Of a stretch of 64,000 bases of DNA, positions 46,701 to 56,628 are shown one piece after another. The notes below the pieces were generated by a model that was not told the DNA's origin, made no database searches, and saw only the letters and a program-made list of their open reading frames with translations. The position numbers and the translations under genes were made by a program. Where the stretch lies: assembly GCA_002803225.1 (NCBI GenBank), contig NXFV01001194.1, positions 26,483 to 90,482 on the forward strand, in the 5' to 3' direction. The stretch is from Gamarada debralockiae. Taxonomy: Eukaryota; Ascomycota; Leotiomycetes; Helotiales; Hyphodiscaceae. Within the stretch, counting starts at the first letter, position 1. Each line of letters starts with the position of its first letter.

Positions 46701-47291
46701 TCAGTACAAAATTACAAGACCTTTTTCCATCGCACTCTCAGCAGTCAAACCAGTTTCCTGTGACATCTCAAATGCGGAAGTAGAGGCACCAAGAGAAGTA
46801 TATTTAGGTTGCCGTCGCCTGTACCTCAGAGTGACCAAAGCGAGGATTCCGAAGAGCAGAACAGCAATAATTCCGATTGCGAGTACTGCTGGGTTCTTGG
46901 TTGAGTGATCAGCGACTGTCTTTTAATTCAAGAGACAGGGAACGACATTGCAAATACGTACTGATCCTTTAACCAGCTCCGTTCCATTCACCTCATTTCG
47001 TTGACCCATAGTTAAAGACACAGGCTGTGGCAGCAGGAGCTGATCGCTCCTTCCATCTGGCACATCCATTAGGTACGAGCTCTCTCCGTTTCCTTGGCCT
47101 CTGCCCTCAACAATAATGTTTGGCAGTCCCTCCTCTGGCTGATTGAGCAACACTTGAAAATCCCGCTTCCCATTCTTATGCGAGGTGCTGTTCTTATGCT
47201 TATTGAACGGGTTCAAACTTCCGATGTAGCTCTCCACACCATTAAGCAGGCCGTTGACAACTGCATTCGCAATTGCTTCTCCGGTGCTCAT
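46701..47291 (-). CDS. Small single-pass membrane protein (unknown)
   Basis: Two exons, complement(46701..46919, 46962..47291), 182 aa. It begins MSTGEAIANAVVNGLLNGVE, a hydrophobic but weak start, then has a polar, probably exposed region. After a short 42-bp intron comes NPAVLAIGIIAVLLFGILALVTL, a membrane helix, followed by YRRRQPKY and about 35 more residues. Basic residues after the helix suggest a cytosolic C-terminus. No known family. Same strand and layout as the gene before it, with about 245 bp between them. Confidence 0.5.
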
Positions 47292-47918
47292 TTTTGTTCA
47301 AGTCGAACTTTGGCTGTTTTATAGATATTAGTAGGGTTTGCAATTGAAAACTGAGAGTTCTGACCGTGTGTTCGTTGTGGTGGTATGGGATGTGCAGTTG
47401 AGGCAGCTTTGGCTGAGTGCGTTTTAGTACTAAGTTGCTGTGTTGTGGCAGTGAAACTGTTTCAAGGAATGGCGAAAGATATGAAGGGTTAAATAGATAA
47501 GTTTTGAATGAAACAATGCGTTTGTTTTACTTTAGTTGATATTAGCCTGTAGTTTGGTCTGGGTCCTAAAATTAGTTGTCCGCCTTCTGCACAGCACTTG
47601 CTTAGCCGTTGCCCCTGAACCAAACTCACTAAACTTCTCCGAGTTGGTCAAATGGAGTCGAAGGACTGCAGTAGAACGACGAGTAAGACTTATAAGTTAA
47701 GGGATAAATGACTTTCACGTCTTGTTTGAATTTCCATCGCAGTACTGTTCTTTTTGGCAAGGGATCTTGAACCAGACTCTGATTGCCAATGGGGCTGTTA
47801 CGCTACATTACTCATTCACCCAACCCAACTCCTTTCTCCTACACTTCTCTCATTTGCTCTGATAACACATTCAACTTATTTCATTCAATCAGGCCACCAC
47901 CAACGATGAAAAGCGAAC
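47292..47918. other. Intergenic, no gene seen
   Basis: Upstream of the 47291 gene, up to the first hAT-like MITE. The MITE target duplication AAGCGAAC occupies 47911-47918. Confidence 0.4.
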
Positions 47919-48261
47919 CAATATTAGGCACTGGAACTATGTTTCGGGGACATAGCATAGAACCATACCAGTCCATCCCTGGTTTAAAATAGCAATAGTT
48001 CCATCTAACTATAAGCCTATAGTTCCATGGTATTACCATGGTATGTATGCCTGATGGACGCACTATATGATCAGGCATCAACCTCAGACAAGGGCACGTG
48101 AGCGTCTCCGCCCTTATATCCAGCGATATGATTGGCTATAAACCACGTGATTAGGTTTCATTGGGTATTTACCATGGTTCCATCCAGACCTGTATGGAAA
48201 TGGTATGGTTCCTTCCATTGCCGCCGGATGGCATGCCATGGACATCAAATGCTTAACATTG
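47919..48261. mobile_element. hAT-like MITE, copy 1, perfect 8-bp TSD
   Basis: A 343-bp element whose ends are CAATATTAGG and, inverted, CAATGTTAAG, flanked by identical AAGCGAAC at 47911-47918 and 48262-48269. An 8-bp duplication with CA(A/G)TGTTG-type ends is typical of hAT elements. The interior is rich in CCATGG and CCATGGTA words. No transposase. Confidence 0.85.
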
Positions 48262-48283
48262 AAGCGAACCCAACACAGACTCC

Positions 48284-48604
48284 CTACACTAACGCCACAG
48301 ACTCGGGAATCCGTTCGTTCGTTCCTTCTTCAATTTCCTCTTTAATATACGCTGCCATGTATTTATCCTCAATCCCCAGCTGCTCAAGATAAGTTTTGAT
48401 AGCCTTGTATCTTTCCTCGCGTCTCGTAAGTTCCTCTTCCTCCTCAAGTTCAAGCTTCTCAAGCCTCTCGGCCTGTCTCTTAGCTCCTGAACCTCATGTC
48501 TCACATCCATCCAATTCTTGGCCCTACGTCGAATAAGAAACCCAGCTAGCCAGAACCTGAGTGCCACCGATCTTGTGATCTCAAGTAGGCTGGAGTGGCG
48601 TTCG
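48284..48604 (-). pseudogene. Broken gene fragment between two MITEs
   Basis: Two adjoining minus-strand frames together read ITRSVALRFWLAGFLIRRRA, then KNWMDVRHEVQEL, and after a one-base shift QAERLEKLELEEEEELTRR to ESVALV and a stop at 48284-48286. The charged helical C-terminus and basic RRRAK motif look like a real protein, perhaps a DNA-binding or transposon-linked one, but I do not recognise the family. Copy 2 of the MITE sits immediately upstream in the reading direction, and the frames beyond it (about 48990-49200) contain stops. Confidence 0.45.
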
Positions 48605-48971
48605 CAATGTTGGACGCCTGGAACCCCATTCCATAGAAATTCCATGGTTCCAGAGCTCTTGAACATTCCATGGAACGTTCAAGGCCGCTTTGAAAATAGT
48701 AGAATCCATTAACTCTTAGCCCGAAGTCTATGGAATCATGGGCTTTTAGGTCACGCGTGAGGTTCTTAGGAGTGTTGAGGGGCTAAATCACTGTAACCTC
48801 TGAACAAGAAATCTAGCTCTCTGGTTAGCTAGAAATCATGTCGTCAGTTCCATGGAAATTCCATGATTCCGTGGTTTCATTAGGAGTCTATGGAATAGAT
48901 ATTCAAAAATAGAATGGATCCTTCCAGAGAAGTTAAATGGAATTTCCATGGATTCCAGATGTCCAACACTG
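48605..48971. mobile_element. hAT-like MITE, copy 2
   Basis: A 367-bp element of the same family: ends CAATGTTGGACGCCTGGAA and, inverted, CAGTGTTGGACATCTGGAA. Flanks are GGCGTTCG (48597-48604) and GGCGTTTC (48972-48979), an 8-bp duplication with two decayed bases. The interior is rich in TTCCATGGAA words. Confidence 0.8.
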
Positions 48972-49779
48972 GGCGTTTCTACTTGTATGTCATTGTCTTC
49001 TCATTCTAGAACGCCTGTGGTTGCTTTGATGCGAGCATTCGGAGTATTCAAGGGGCTGAGTTGTCGGTGCTGTCTCATGTTCCTGGATTCCCGAGGAGTT
49101 TACACTCATTTGAAGAAGTTTCGAGTATGTGAAAAGGCTTGAGATGAGTTTTCTGTTTCTGGAGTTGAAAAGTTCAACCCCTTGGTGAGAAGTAGACGAA
49201 GACATTTGAGGCTCTGAAAAGAGGTGGAGTTCAAACTTTGCATTGAGATTTGGGAATGAAAATAAAGGTATGAGACTTTTGACTTGGGGGATTCTGTAGC
49301 AACTTGGTCTAGCCCGCCACATTCACAGGGAGGGAAGGCTCACTGGCCATCATCTCTGATCACTTATACCAGAATAACCAACCTAATAATGACGCAAATT
49401 GCGAGGCTATTATACTCTTGCCTGAATCACCGCGGATTCTCTCATATCAATATAATCACTACTAGGTTGAAAACAGCGCGCCAAGGCACGCTGGTGCGAT
49501 TTTTCTGTGTTATCATGTAAGCCCGTGACACGTGACCGAAACCCGTATTAAATATTATCCGTAACTACAATAGCACAGTAAAGGTACCTCAATTCGAGTG
49601 AATTGAACGCAATCATATTGTTATTCACTGCTAGGTAAGTCTATATAGGTAAGGTTCAGTTTTATTTTCTTTCGTTTTTTCTTTCCTTTGTACAACAAAA
49701 AAATCAAGTAAACAACGTATGTGAATGCTACGACTACAACTGTACTTGTCACTGACAGTACCCTTACAGACTCCAAACT
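48972..49779. other. Spacer with gene remnant, upstream of the DUF3716 gene
   Basis: 48990-49322 (-) has an open frame that may be the other half of the gene split by MITE copy 2, though stops intervene. From 49500 on it is upstream DNA of the next gene, AT-rich, with no named site. Confidence 0.35.
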
Positions 49780-50299
49780 ATGGCTAATTTGGCCCAGACC
49801 GCTCTCGCGGCTGTCGCTGTAAGATATTGCTCTTCTTCACCTTTACTTTTGGACTGAGCAGATACTAATGGACCGGGACTATAGGCTGCCCCTGCCCCCG
49901 CGTTGCCCCCGCTGCCCGCCCGCCCCACCGCCACCATGCTCGCTCTCTCTCGTCTGGCTCCGGTCCGTGCTGCTGTGTTGCGCCCAGGCCGCACTTCCAA
50001 CAGCACCAGGCCTGCCAACCTGGAGGCTTTACTTGGCCAGATTACTGGCCGAGTGAACCTTCAGGCATGCACACACTGTGCCGGCGGGTCTGGTTGCTGG
50101 GCGGAGTGCGTGTCTGTGGCTGGTCGTTTTGGTGGTTCTTGCGCCAACTGCCACTATGGCAGTGAAGGTGCTCGCTGCTCTCTCCGTAAATTATCCTTTT
50201 GCTTTTCTTCTTTGGCTTACAGACTATAACTAACCTCTACGGGCCATAGGCGCCTCTGCCGTTGCTATCTCTGCTGCCGGTGCCGCCGCCGCCGCCGCC

Positions 50300-50335
<36 letters not shown>

Positions 50336-50850
50336 GCTGCTCCTGCTCCTGCTCCTGCTGCTGCACCTGCTCCTGGTCGCCGCCGCCGCCGTAAGTAATC
50401 CATTTTACTCTTACGAACCGTTACTGACCTTTACAGGGGCTGCTGCCCCCGCCGCTGCCCGCCCCTCTCGCCCCTTGCGCCAGGTCGCCCTTGGTGCTCG
50501 TATAGTTGACCGGGTCGCTCCCGGCAGAATTGAAGTCCGTAAGTACTTCACGGATCACTCTCGGGACGATTTGCGGACGATACTGACTCTACTTAGACAT
50601 CCGCCGCCGCCCCCGCCGCACGCGCGCCGCCCGTGCCCGCCGCCTGGCCGAGCTCCACCAGGAATTGGCCGAAATCTATGCCGATGAGGCAGAGGAGTTG
50701 GAGGAGGAGAGGAGGATTTGGGAGGCGGAGGAACCGGAGGAGGAGGAAGGATTGGAGGAGGGAGGAGAGGAGAGGGGAAGGGAGGAGGCAGATATTTTCC
50801 AGGCCGGTGTGGCTGTGAGCGTAGCTGTGACTGTGAGCGTTGCAGCGTAG
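49780..50850 (+). CDS. DUF3716 zinc-finger-like protein with Ala/Pro-rich repeats
   Basis: Five exons, join(49780..49818, 49885..50185, 50250..50390, 50437..50538, 50597..50850), 278 aa; all phases agree and splice borders are canonical. Residues about 63-110 hold LEALLGQITGRVNLQACTHC, GCWAECVSV and FGGSCANCHYGSEGARCSLR. This Cys pattern (CxxC...C...CxxC...C) is the DUF3716 domain of filamentous ascomycetes, function unknown. Exon 3 encodes an (Ala-Pro)n run from a CCTGCT hexanucleotide repeat, exon 4 an Ala/Pro/Arg segment, and exon 5 an Arg-rich then Glu-rich helix ending VAVSVAVTVSVAA. Its GC content is far above the flanks. The last three introns are all phase 1, so exons 3 and 4 could be gained or lost without a frame change. 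Confidence 0.85.
50290..50375 (+). repeat. CCTGCT hexanucleotide repeat in coding sequence
   Basis: Repeated CCTGCT/CTGCTG units in exon 3 of the DUF3716 gene, giving an (Ala-Pro)n tract. Length is likely to vary between strains by slippage; units of six keep the frame. Confidence 0.85.
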
Positions 50851-51192
50851 ACCTGCGAAGGTGTAGCCATTGTTCCCCCTTTTTTCAACACGAGACTTCG
50901 ATGAGCGGGTGCGGAGGCAAGGAGTAGCTGTGAGAGAAGTCAAGATCATCAAATATGGAGAGAAGAGTTAGTAATATGAAAATACCAAGTGCGGATCGAA
51001 GTCATCGACTGAGACGACTCCGGTAAACTACCCGTCATTCCGTTAACTACTCTTGCTACCTAGAAGCGCCCTTCGAAAATATTTTGATATATCCATTGAA
51101 GCTGACATTACTCACAAAAGACAGGTTTACTACCTGTCATAAGATGCTTATCTTTTGGCTGATCATTCTTCGCAAGGATTTGGCCGTGGTTG

Positions 51193-51623
51193 ATGAGTTG
51201 TGCTTCAGATGTTCCCGGTCCCGCAACTGGCGACTCCAACGCAACGCCCACATGTTATCAATCCTACAAAGCCGGCAACGGTTTTCAAGAACTCAGGGCT
51301 AAGCGAACTACTGTAGTAAGTTTTCTTTGGTATACTATCCCAATCTCTTGCCCTTATACTAACGTATGTTCAAAATCGCGACACTGTTAATCCTTCTGGG
51401 ATCAATCGTAGTCTCCTTTGCCATCGCCGCTCCCTTTTTCATATAGGTCAAATTCGAGGAGAGAATAGAGAAAGAGGCTGAGGAGATGAACATTGCGTTC
51501 TTGGATAGGATGTATGGGGAAGGTAGGGATGTGGAGGCTGCGGGTGGTGAGGACGTGGGGGTGGATGAGACAATGCGGCAAATTATGGCGATGACTTTTA
51601 TCAAATGGCACTGCGTTGGTTAA
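51193..51623 (+). CDS. Possible small hypothetical protein
   Basis: Two exons, join(51193..51315, 51447..51623), 99 aa. Exon 1 is MSCASDVPGPATGDSNATPT to ELRAKRTTV and exon 2 continues VKFEERIEKEAEEMNIAFLD and RMYGEG, a charged helix. GT donor, AG acceptor and phase 0 agree, and the codon choice looks coding-like. No known domain. It follows the DUF3716 gene on the same strand. A degraded fragment of a larger gene is equally possible. Confidence 0.35.
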
Positions 51624-52253
51624 GCATGGGACCGTAAAATGAGGAGGTTACATGATGTCGATTATTTTGATTTGGTGGAGAATCGGTACTCCACGTACCT
51701 TTTGCCGTATGAAAGGGCATCGCACCTGCACCCTCGCCCTGTCCGAGGACGTGGGCAATCCCCCTTTCCCCAACAGTTGGGCATGGAGGGCAGTTTGAGA
51801 CCTGTTTCTCTATTGTTTCTGCTGTGGTAATGGAAGGTTTGGAGAATGCCCTGGGTAAAGGTATAGCTATGTAGATAGTGAGTTCCGAGAGAGACGAGTT
51901 TAGTTCTTTGAACACTTGCCTGGCACACCATCCATCATCCCGCAATATACCCCATTACTCAATGTAAAAATTTTCTCGTGCCGGTTCCGTTTTAGTGTGA
52001 GCAACGGCCGCAAGCTGAGGGCGAGCAAGCCTGAGTAGAGCCACAATATGCCTGAGCTGAGGGTGAGCACGCGTAAGCAGAGCCTGTGCAGAGCCTGAGC
52101 ACCCCCTGAGTCAGCCTACCCACTATTCCCTTTGCTGCGGCATGCACATCAATTGGTGCCTTAGGCAGAAACAGGACAGGGGTCTAAGAACACCAAAAAA
52201 AAGTAAATCAAGTTAATAAAACCACCATTTTCACCATTCATCCACTACCAATA
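51624..52253. other. Spacer before the transposon relic
   Basis: No gene. 52010-52120 is rich in repeated GCCTGAG-like words. It probably includes the non-coding left end of the piggyBac relic; no clear terminal repeat was found. Confidence 0.35.
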
Positions 52254-53690
52254 TGGCAGAAGGCACAGAATACGTCCTACGGATACAGGGACTCTGAGTC
52301 CTAATGCGAAGCCACTAAAAAGAAAGGGGCCCGATTTGGACCAATGAAATGCCCGATTTCGACATGGATATCTGTCTCCCACCTCAAGCCCCCGCAGACG
52401 ACCCTATTACTCTATTCAGTTTACTTATACTCCCAAAATTACCCAGATGATAGTCGACTATACAAACTCTTATCCTAGAGAGCCACGGGATCCTAAAAAG
52501 CCTAGGAGCCGCGCTTTAACATGGTATCCGACTTGTGCCAAAGAGTTATACATCTTCCCGGCAATTAAGATATATATGACTATATATCCACTCAATTGGA
52601 TCCAAGGCTATGGGATACCAGCTCTGGAACTTCTTATCGCCATATTACAAAGTATATGCTCGGGATAGGTTTCAAGAGCTGAAAACGAGGTATCGAATCT
52701 GCGGACCTAAGATTACAGATATCTATAAAAGAGTAAGCCTTTTACTCTTATTTCAGCTTAGAATACTAATCTTCTCTAGTGGGAGCCCATTAATAACCAT
52801 ATCCAAGCTACGAATACGCTTCTTTGGCGGCCATGACGAGACGTAGCAGTTGATGAGCATATTGAATGGTTTACAGGGAGGGTAAAGGAGGTTACTACAA
52901 TCCAAACAAGCCTACACCAACCGGAATTAAGAAATGGTGTTTTACGCAGAGGAGTTTTATGCTAAAGTGGATGTAGATCGACCGGGGAGAAAAAATTGGC
53001 CCAATTGGGGTCAAAAATCCTAAGGAATTAGGCGATACGGGAAATAAAACTCAGGCAGTTGTAATCCATCTTTTTAAGCAGCTGCTTAAGAGACCCTCAG
53101 TACGCCTACCACATCTACCTTGACAACCCATTCGTCTCTGAGAAGCTTCTTGAGCACCTCCGATCCCTAGGATATGCGGCAACTGGAACTTTCAGGACAA
53201 CTTCCGGCGGTTTGTCTGAACTAATCGAGCTTAAGAGTAAGGATAAGGGCAAGACAGATGCCATGGGGTTTCCTTCATTCCTTTCCTATGGAGTCGAAGC
53301 GGGTCAATCAAGTAGGCTGGAAGGATAATGCTTTTGTGCTTACAATGTCGACTTATTGGGAGGCAGACAAGAAGGTCTTATTCCTATGCAAACGCCCGAA
53401 ACTCTTATTGTCTAAAGCTAAAACAGCACGCAAGCCATTTAGTGACCTCTATGAGAAAGAGATGTGGATCCCAGAGCTCTACGATGCTTATAATCACCAA
53501 ATGGGTGCTGTTGACGTAGCAGATCAGTTGCAAGGGCATAACTCAGGGCAGCGACGACTAAAAAAAGGGGGAGGGGGGAGGGGGTGGGTTGGTCGGGGAA
53601 TCACTAGCCTTTGCACCCTGGCTAACCGAGTTTGCTATGGCACCCGATCTACTCCCCCGTACAGGGGTTCCTTCTAGAGCCGATTTAGGA
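52254..53690 (+). pseudogene. Decayed piggyBac-type transposase
   Basis: Recognisable pieces in shifting frames: MAEGTEYVLRIQGL then a stop; QMIVDYTNSYPREPRDPKKP and ALTWYPTCAKELYIF; YYKVYARDRFQELKTRYRI; YHIYLDNPFVSEKLLEHLRS; VNQVGWKDNAFVLTMSTYWE; and YDAYNHQMGAVDVADQLQGH. The last is a hallmark of DDE_Tnp_1_7 (piggyBac) transposases. Several frameshifts and stops interrupt it and the C-terminus runs into unrelated sequence, so it is inactive. No TTAA-flanked ends were confirmed. Confidence 0.75.
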
Positions 53691-54619
53691 TCCTTTATGG
53701 ATTTACCTTATATAATTTACGCATAAAGAACGCAAAAATATCGTAGAGAAACATATTGCAATAGCTTTTTTCTATCTTGTGGGTAGAGCAGAGTTCGAAC
53801 CAACTTGACACTCATGTCGAGCCACTTGATAAAATCGTAGAAAAGACCCGATATCTGAGTGGCACATATTAGCAGTTCTAGCGAATCCCGCGTTCCGATT
53901 CCAAGTGACTAGATGCCTGCGTCCTGCCTTATGGAATGGAGACAATCAGGCTGGTACTATAGGAAGGCTTCTGAAAAGATCAAGTCGTTATGCGTATGCC
54001 GCATTTGACATCGCCCCAACGCGGCAGAAAGGAGATGATCATGGTGAAACAAATGGCAGCCTGCGAAGTCCGCGTATCTGTCCAGCCTGGATTTTCTCGG
54101 TTGCCTAAAATGGATTACAGCCAAACTTGGTCATTACGGACTGGTTCATATTGGAATCCTTATTATATCGGCGAGAGACTCCGGATTCGTCAAATTTTAG
54201 GTAGCTATATCGGAAAATCTTGATATAAGCTATTTCGGAATCAAATTGTGAGAATTTTATATGTATGCCGATATAATAAGGTACGTAAATAGGTTGGAAG
54301 CCTTAAGATATAGGTATTTTTGCCCCTATTTTTAGGCCATACCGTGGAATTCCTTGGCAAATCTAGGATTTTGGCCCAAAAAGCCGGACAGGACGCCCTT
54401 GCTTTACCGGAATCCATGTGATATCGGAATGAAACCTTCGGATTTTTCATTCCGATCTCGCAAAGTTTGAGTGTAGTCACGAAGGTTGAGTGTGGCCATA
54501 GCCGAGGCGTACCACGTGATCTCGGTTACTGCCTTTACTGGCCCTGACCTGACAAGAAGCATTTACACAATTTTAAATACCATCAACGTCGCTATCGATT
54601 CAGCATTTATCACTCCTAC
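53691..54619. other. Repeat-like spacer, no gene seen
   Basis: Sequence downstream of the piggyBac relic, with recurring ATATCGG-like words at 54170-54240. No gene. Upstream DNA of the phosphoesterase gene is at its right end. Confidence 0.35.
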
Positions 54620-55474
54620 ATGTGTTTAGTAAAGTTCCAGCTCATGTCTGATCTCCATCTAGAGACTCCGCAAGCAAGGCCGACATACGAGGACTTCAAA
54701 ATCCAGCCAGAATGTCAACATCTGGCTCTACTTGGTGACATCGGAAATATATGGGACCCTCGACTCTTTAGTTTTCTTGAAGACCAACTGAGCCAGTTCG
54801 AAATTGTCTTCTACCTCCTGGGAAACCACGAGGCATATGGAACGACCGTGCTGGCAGCCCGAAGAACTGTTCGTGCTTTTGAACATGAAATGAAACAGCT
54901 CCGCTCATTACCAGGATCGACTGTGGGGCGATTTATATTTCTGGATCAGACGAGATTCGATCTTACGGACTCCATAACCGTGCTAGGATGTACCCTTTTC
55001 TCTCGCATCTCCAACGAACAGCGAGAATCCGTGGCGCTCTTCTGCTCCGATTTCTCCGAGATAGAAGACTGGACGGTTGATGCTCACAATTCTGCACACC
55101 AGTCTGATATCGGCTGGCTGAATGCGCAAATCGAGCATATCACACGACACGAGCCGCATCGCAAGATTGTGGTCTTCACTCACCACAGCCCGACAATGCT
55201 TGAGGCGGCCAATGGTCCTAGACAGCTGCAAGATGTTGCTGAGGTGCGGTCTGCGTTCGTCACAGATCTCTCTGATCAGGTATGCTGGACTAGCGCGAAT
55301 GTCAGGCTCTGGGCGTTTGGACACACTCATTTCAATTGCGATTTCGAGGATCTGGGAACGAAGAGGCGAGTTGTGGCAAATCAGAAAGGCTATCGTAGGA
55401 CTGAATTGGAGACATTTGACGTGTCGAAGGTGGTCAGGGTCGAAACATTGCTCGAGTCAGAGGCAAAGGCCTAA
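54620..55474 (+). CDS. Calcineurin-like metallophosphoesterase
   Basis: Single exon, 284 aa, ATG at 54620. All five metal-site motifs are visible in order: MSDLHLE (DxH), LALLGDIGNIWD (GDxxN-type), YLLGNHEAYG (GNHE), VVFTHHSPTML and LWAFGHTHFNCDF (GHTH). No signal peptide or membrane helix. This subfamily of small fungal phosphoesterases is widely found but its substrate is not known; nucleotides or phosphoproteins are possible. It is the first intact gene after the piggyBac relic, and starts a run of nucleotide- or phosphate-handling genes. Confidence 0.9.
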   Translation: MCLVKFQLMSDLHLETPQARPTYEDFKIQPECQHLALLGDIGNIWDPRLFSFLEDQLSQFEIVFYLLGNHEAYGTTVLAARRTVRAFEHEMKQLRSLPGSTVGRFIFLDQTRFDLTDSITVLGCTLFSRISNEQRESVALFCSDFSEIEDWTVDAHNSAHQSDIGWLNAQIEHITRHEPHRKIVVFTHHSPTMLEAANGPRQLQDVAEVRSAFVTDLSDQVCWTSANVRLWAFGHTHFNCDFEDLGTKRRVVANQKGYRRTELETFDVSKVVRVETLLESEAKA

Positions 55475-55884
55475 AGGTAAGCGGAATCTAGGAGGAAATT
55501 CAGTTATCACTCCGAGAGACATGTCCATATTGGAGTCAGTGGATTGGAGGATAGCATTCGAGTTCAACGAAATTCTAAGGCCATTTTCGTAAAGAAGCCC
55601 AGGTCAGGCGTCAGAAGGTCATGATCTCTTGAGACTTACAGGAGGCTCCACGACGGACAGGTGGGCACGAGGAAATAGACTTATTGTCAGGTGGCAGGCG
55701 TGAGGGTATTTTTGGTATTTCTATTTGGACGAGACATTGCTAGAGAAATAGGAGAAATATTTACGGTGGAATGCTACAAAAACAGTTTATGAGCTGCCTG
55801 TCATCCGCAGGCGGCGCCAGCACCCAGCTCTCGCGTCATGCATGACCTAAGCCATAGCCTCAACCACAACAGTTCAAGTTATCC
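55475..55884. other. Convergent 3' region, no gene seen
   Basis: 410 bp between the phosphoesterase and the minus-strand gene. No feature recognised. Confidence 0.4.
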
Positions 55885-56628
55885 TTATTTCTCCGAAACT
55901 GTCGTCAAAGGAGCCCTAAAGACTCCTTTCTCATACGGTATGGGCACAAAGATGCCTTCCTTGATCTCTCTGCTTCTCCTCACATGATACATGTGTCGAT
56001 TCGTAGTCGTGAAACTCTCTTCTTTGGGGTCCGCGGAGGTAATATTATAATGAACTTCTCGATGCTCTGGTTTGAGCTTTTCGGCGTAAGTAGGACTCTT
56101 GACCGGTTCGCCCTCGGAACTCTGCAGGTAGTAGCAGTAGTTGATCAAACAGCCAATGTAAAGAGCAAACCCCAATCGATCCAGGTAGTCCTGAGAGGAA
56201 ATATTGAGCCAAAACTCAATCATTGAGTCGAGGAAGCTATGGAGTGGCGGGAGGAAATTTTGCACGCCATCATCCAGTTGATAATACCATTCTCTAGCCG
56301 AGTGCAACACTACACCCGTCGAAGATCGATAACGAGCAATCCGAATGGCTCGTTTACTAAATTCGGGATCGTTTTCGAACTTGGTCTCTGGTGGCATTTC
56401 TTTGTAGCCACTATCGATAAGGATCCTTGCTGCTGTACGTGGATCTTCTACCAAGAGATGAAGATCCCAAACTTGTGTATTGCTACCATGGAGAGCAAGG
56501 AGATCCTCAAGCCAAATTACGTTGGTGACTCGCTTGTCGGCCAGTACCCTGCAGACTTCATATCGACCGTTGCCTATAGCCGAACTAGCCTGCTTTAACT
56601 GTCTGGGTGTCGATTTGATATTTCCCAT
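55885..56628 (-). CDS. Conserved fungal hypothetical, possible nucleotidyltransferase fold
   Basis: Single exon, 247 aa, ATG at 56628. Notable parts: YEVCRVLADKRVTNVIWLED, QVWDLHLLVEDPRTAARILI with DSGYKE after it, TGVVLHSAREWYYQLDDGVQ, FLPPLHSFLDSMIEFWLNIS and DYLDRLGFALYIGCLINYCY. I recall close relatives in many filamentous fungi, all uncharacterised. The alternation of a strand, a D-x-H-L-L-V-x-D-like segment and helices is reminiscent of a minimal nucleotidyltransferase, but the GS-x10-DxD signature is not clear, so this is only a suggestion. Next to an AbiEii-like nucleotidyltransferase gene, divergent from it. Confidence 0.7.
   Translation of the reverse strand: MGNIKSTPRQLKQASSAIGNGRYEVCRVLADKRVTNVIWLEDLLALHGSNTQVWDLHLLVEDPRTAARILIDSGYKEMPPETKFENDPEFSKRAIRIARYRSSTGVVLHSAREWYYQLDDGVQNFLPPLHSFLDSMIEFWLNISSQDYLDRLGFALYIGCLINYCYYLQSSEGEPVKSPTYAEKLKPEHREVHYNITSADPKEESFTTTNRHMYHVRRSREIKEGIFVPIPYEKGVFRAPLTTVSEK

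Noticed and set aside
53780..53810. tRNA B-box-like GGTTCGAAC on the minus strand
   Set aside because: No A box at the right distance and no cloverleaf could be drawn, so no tRNA is called.
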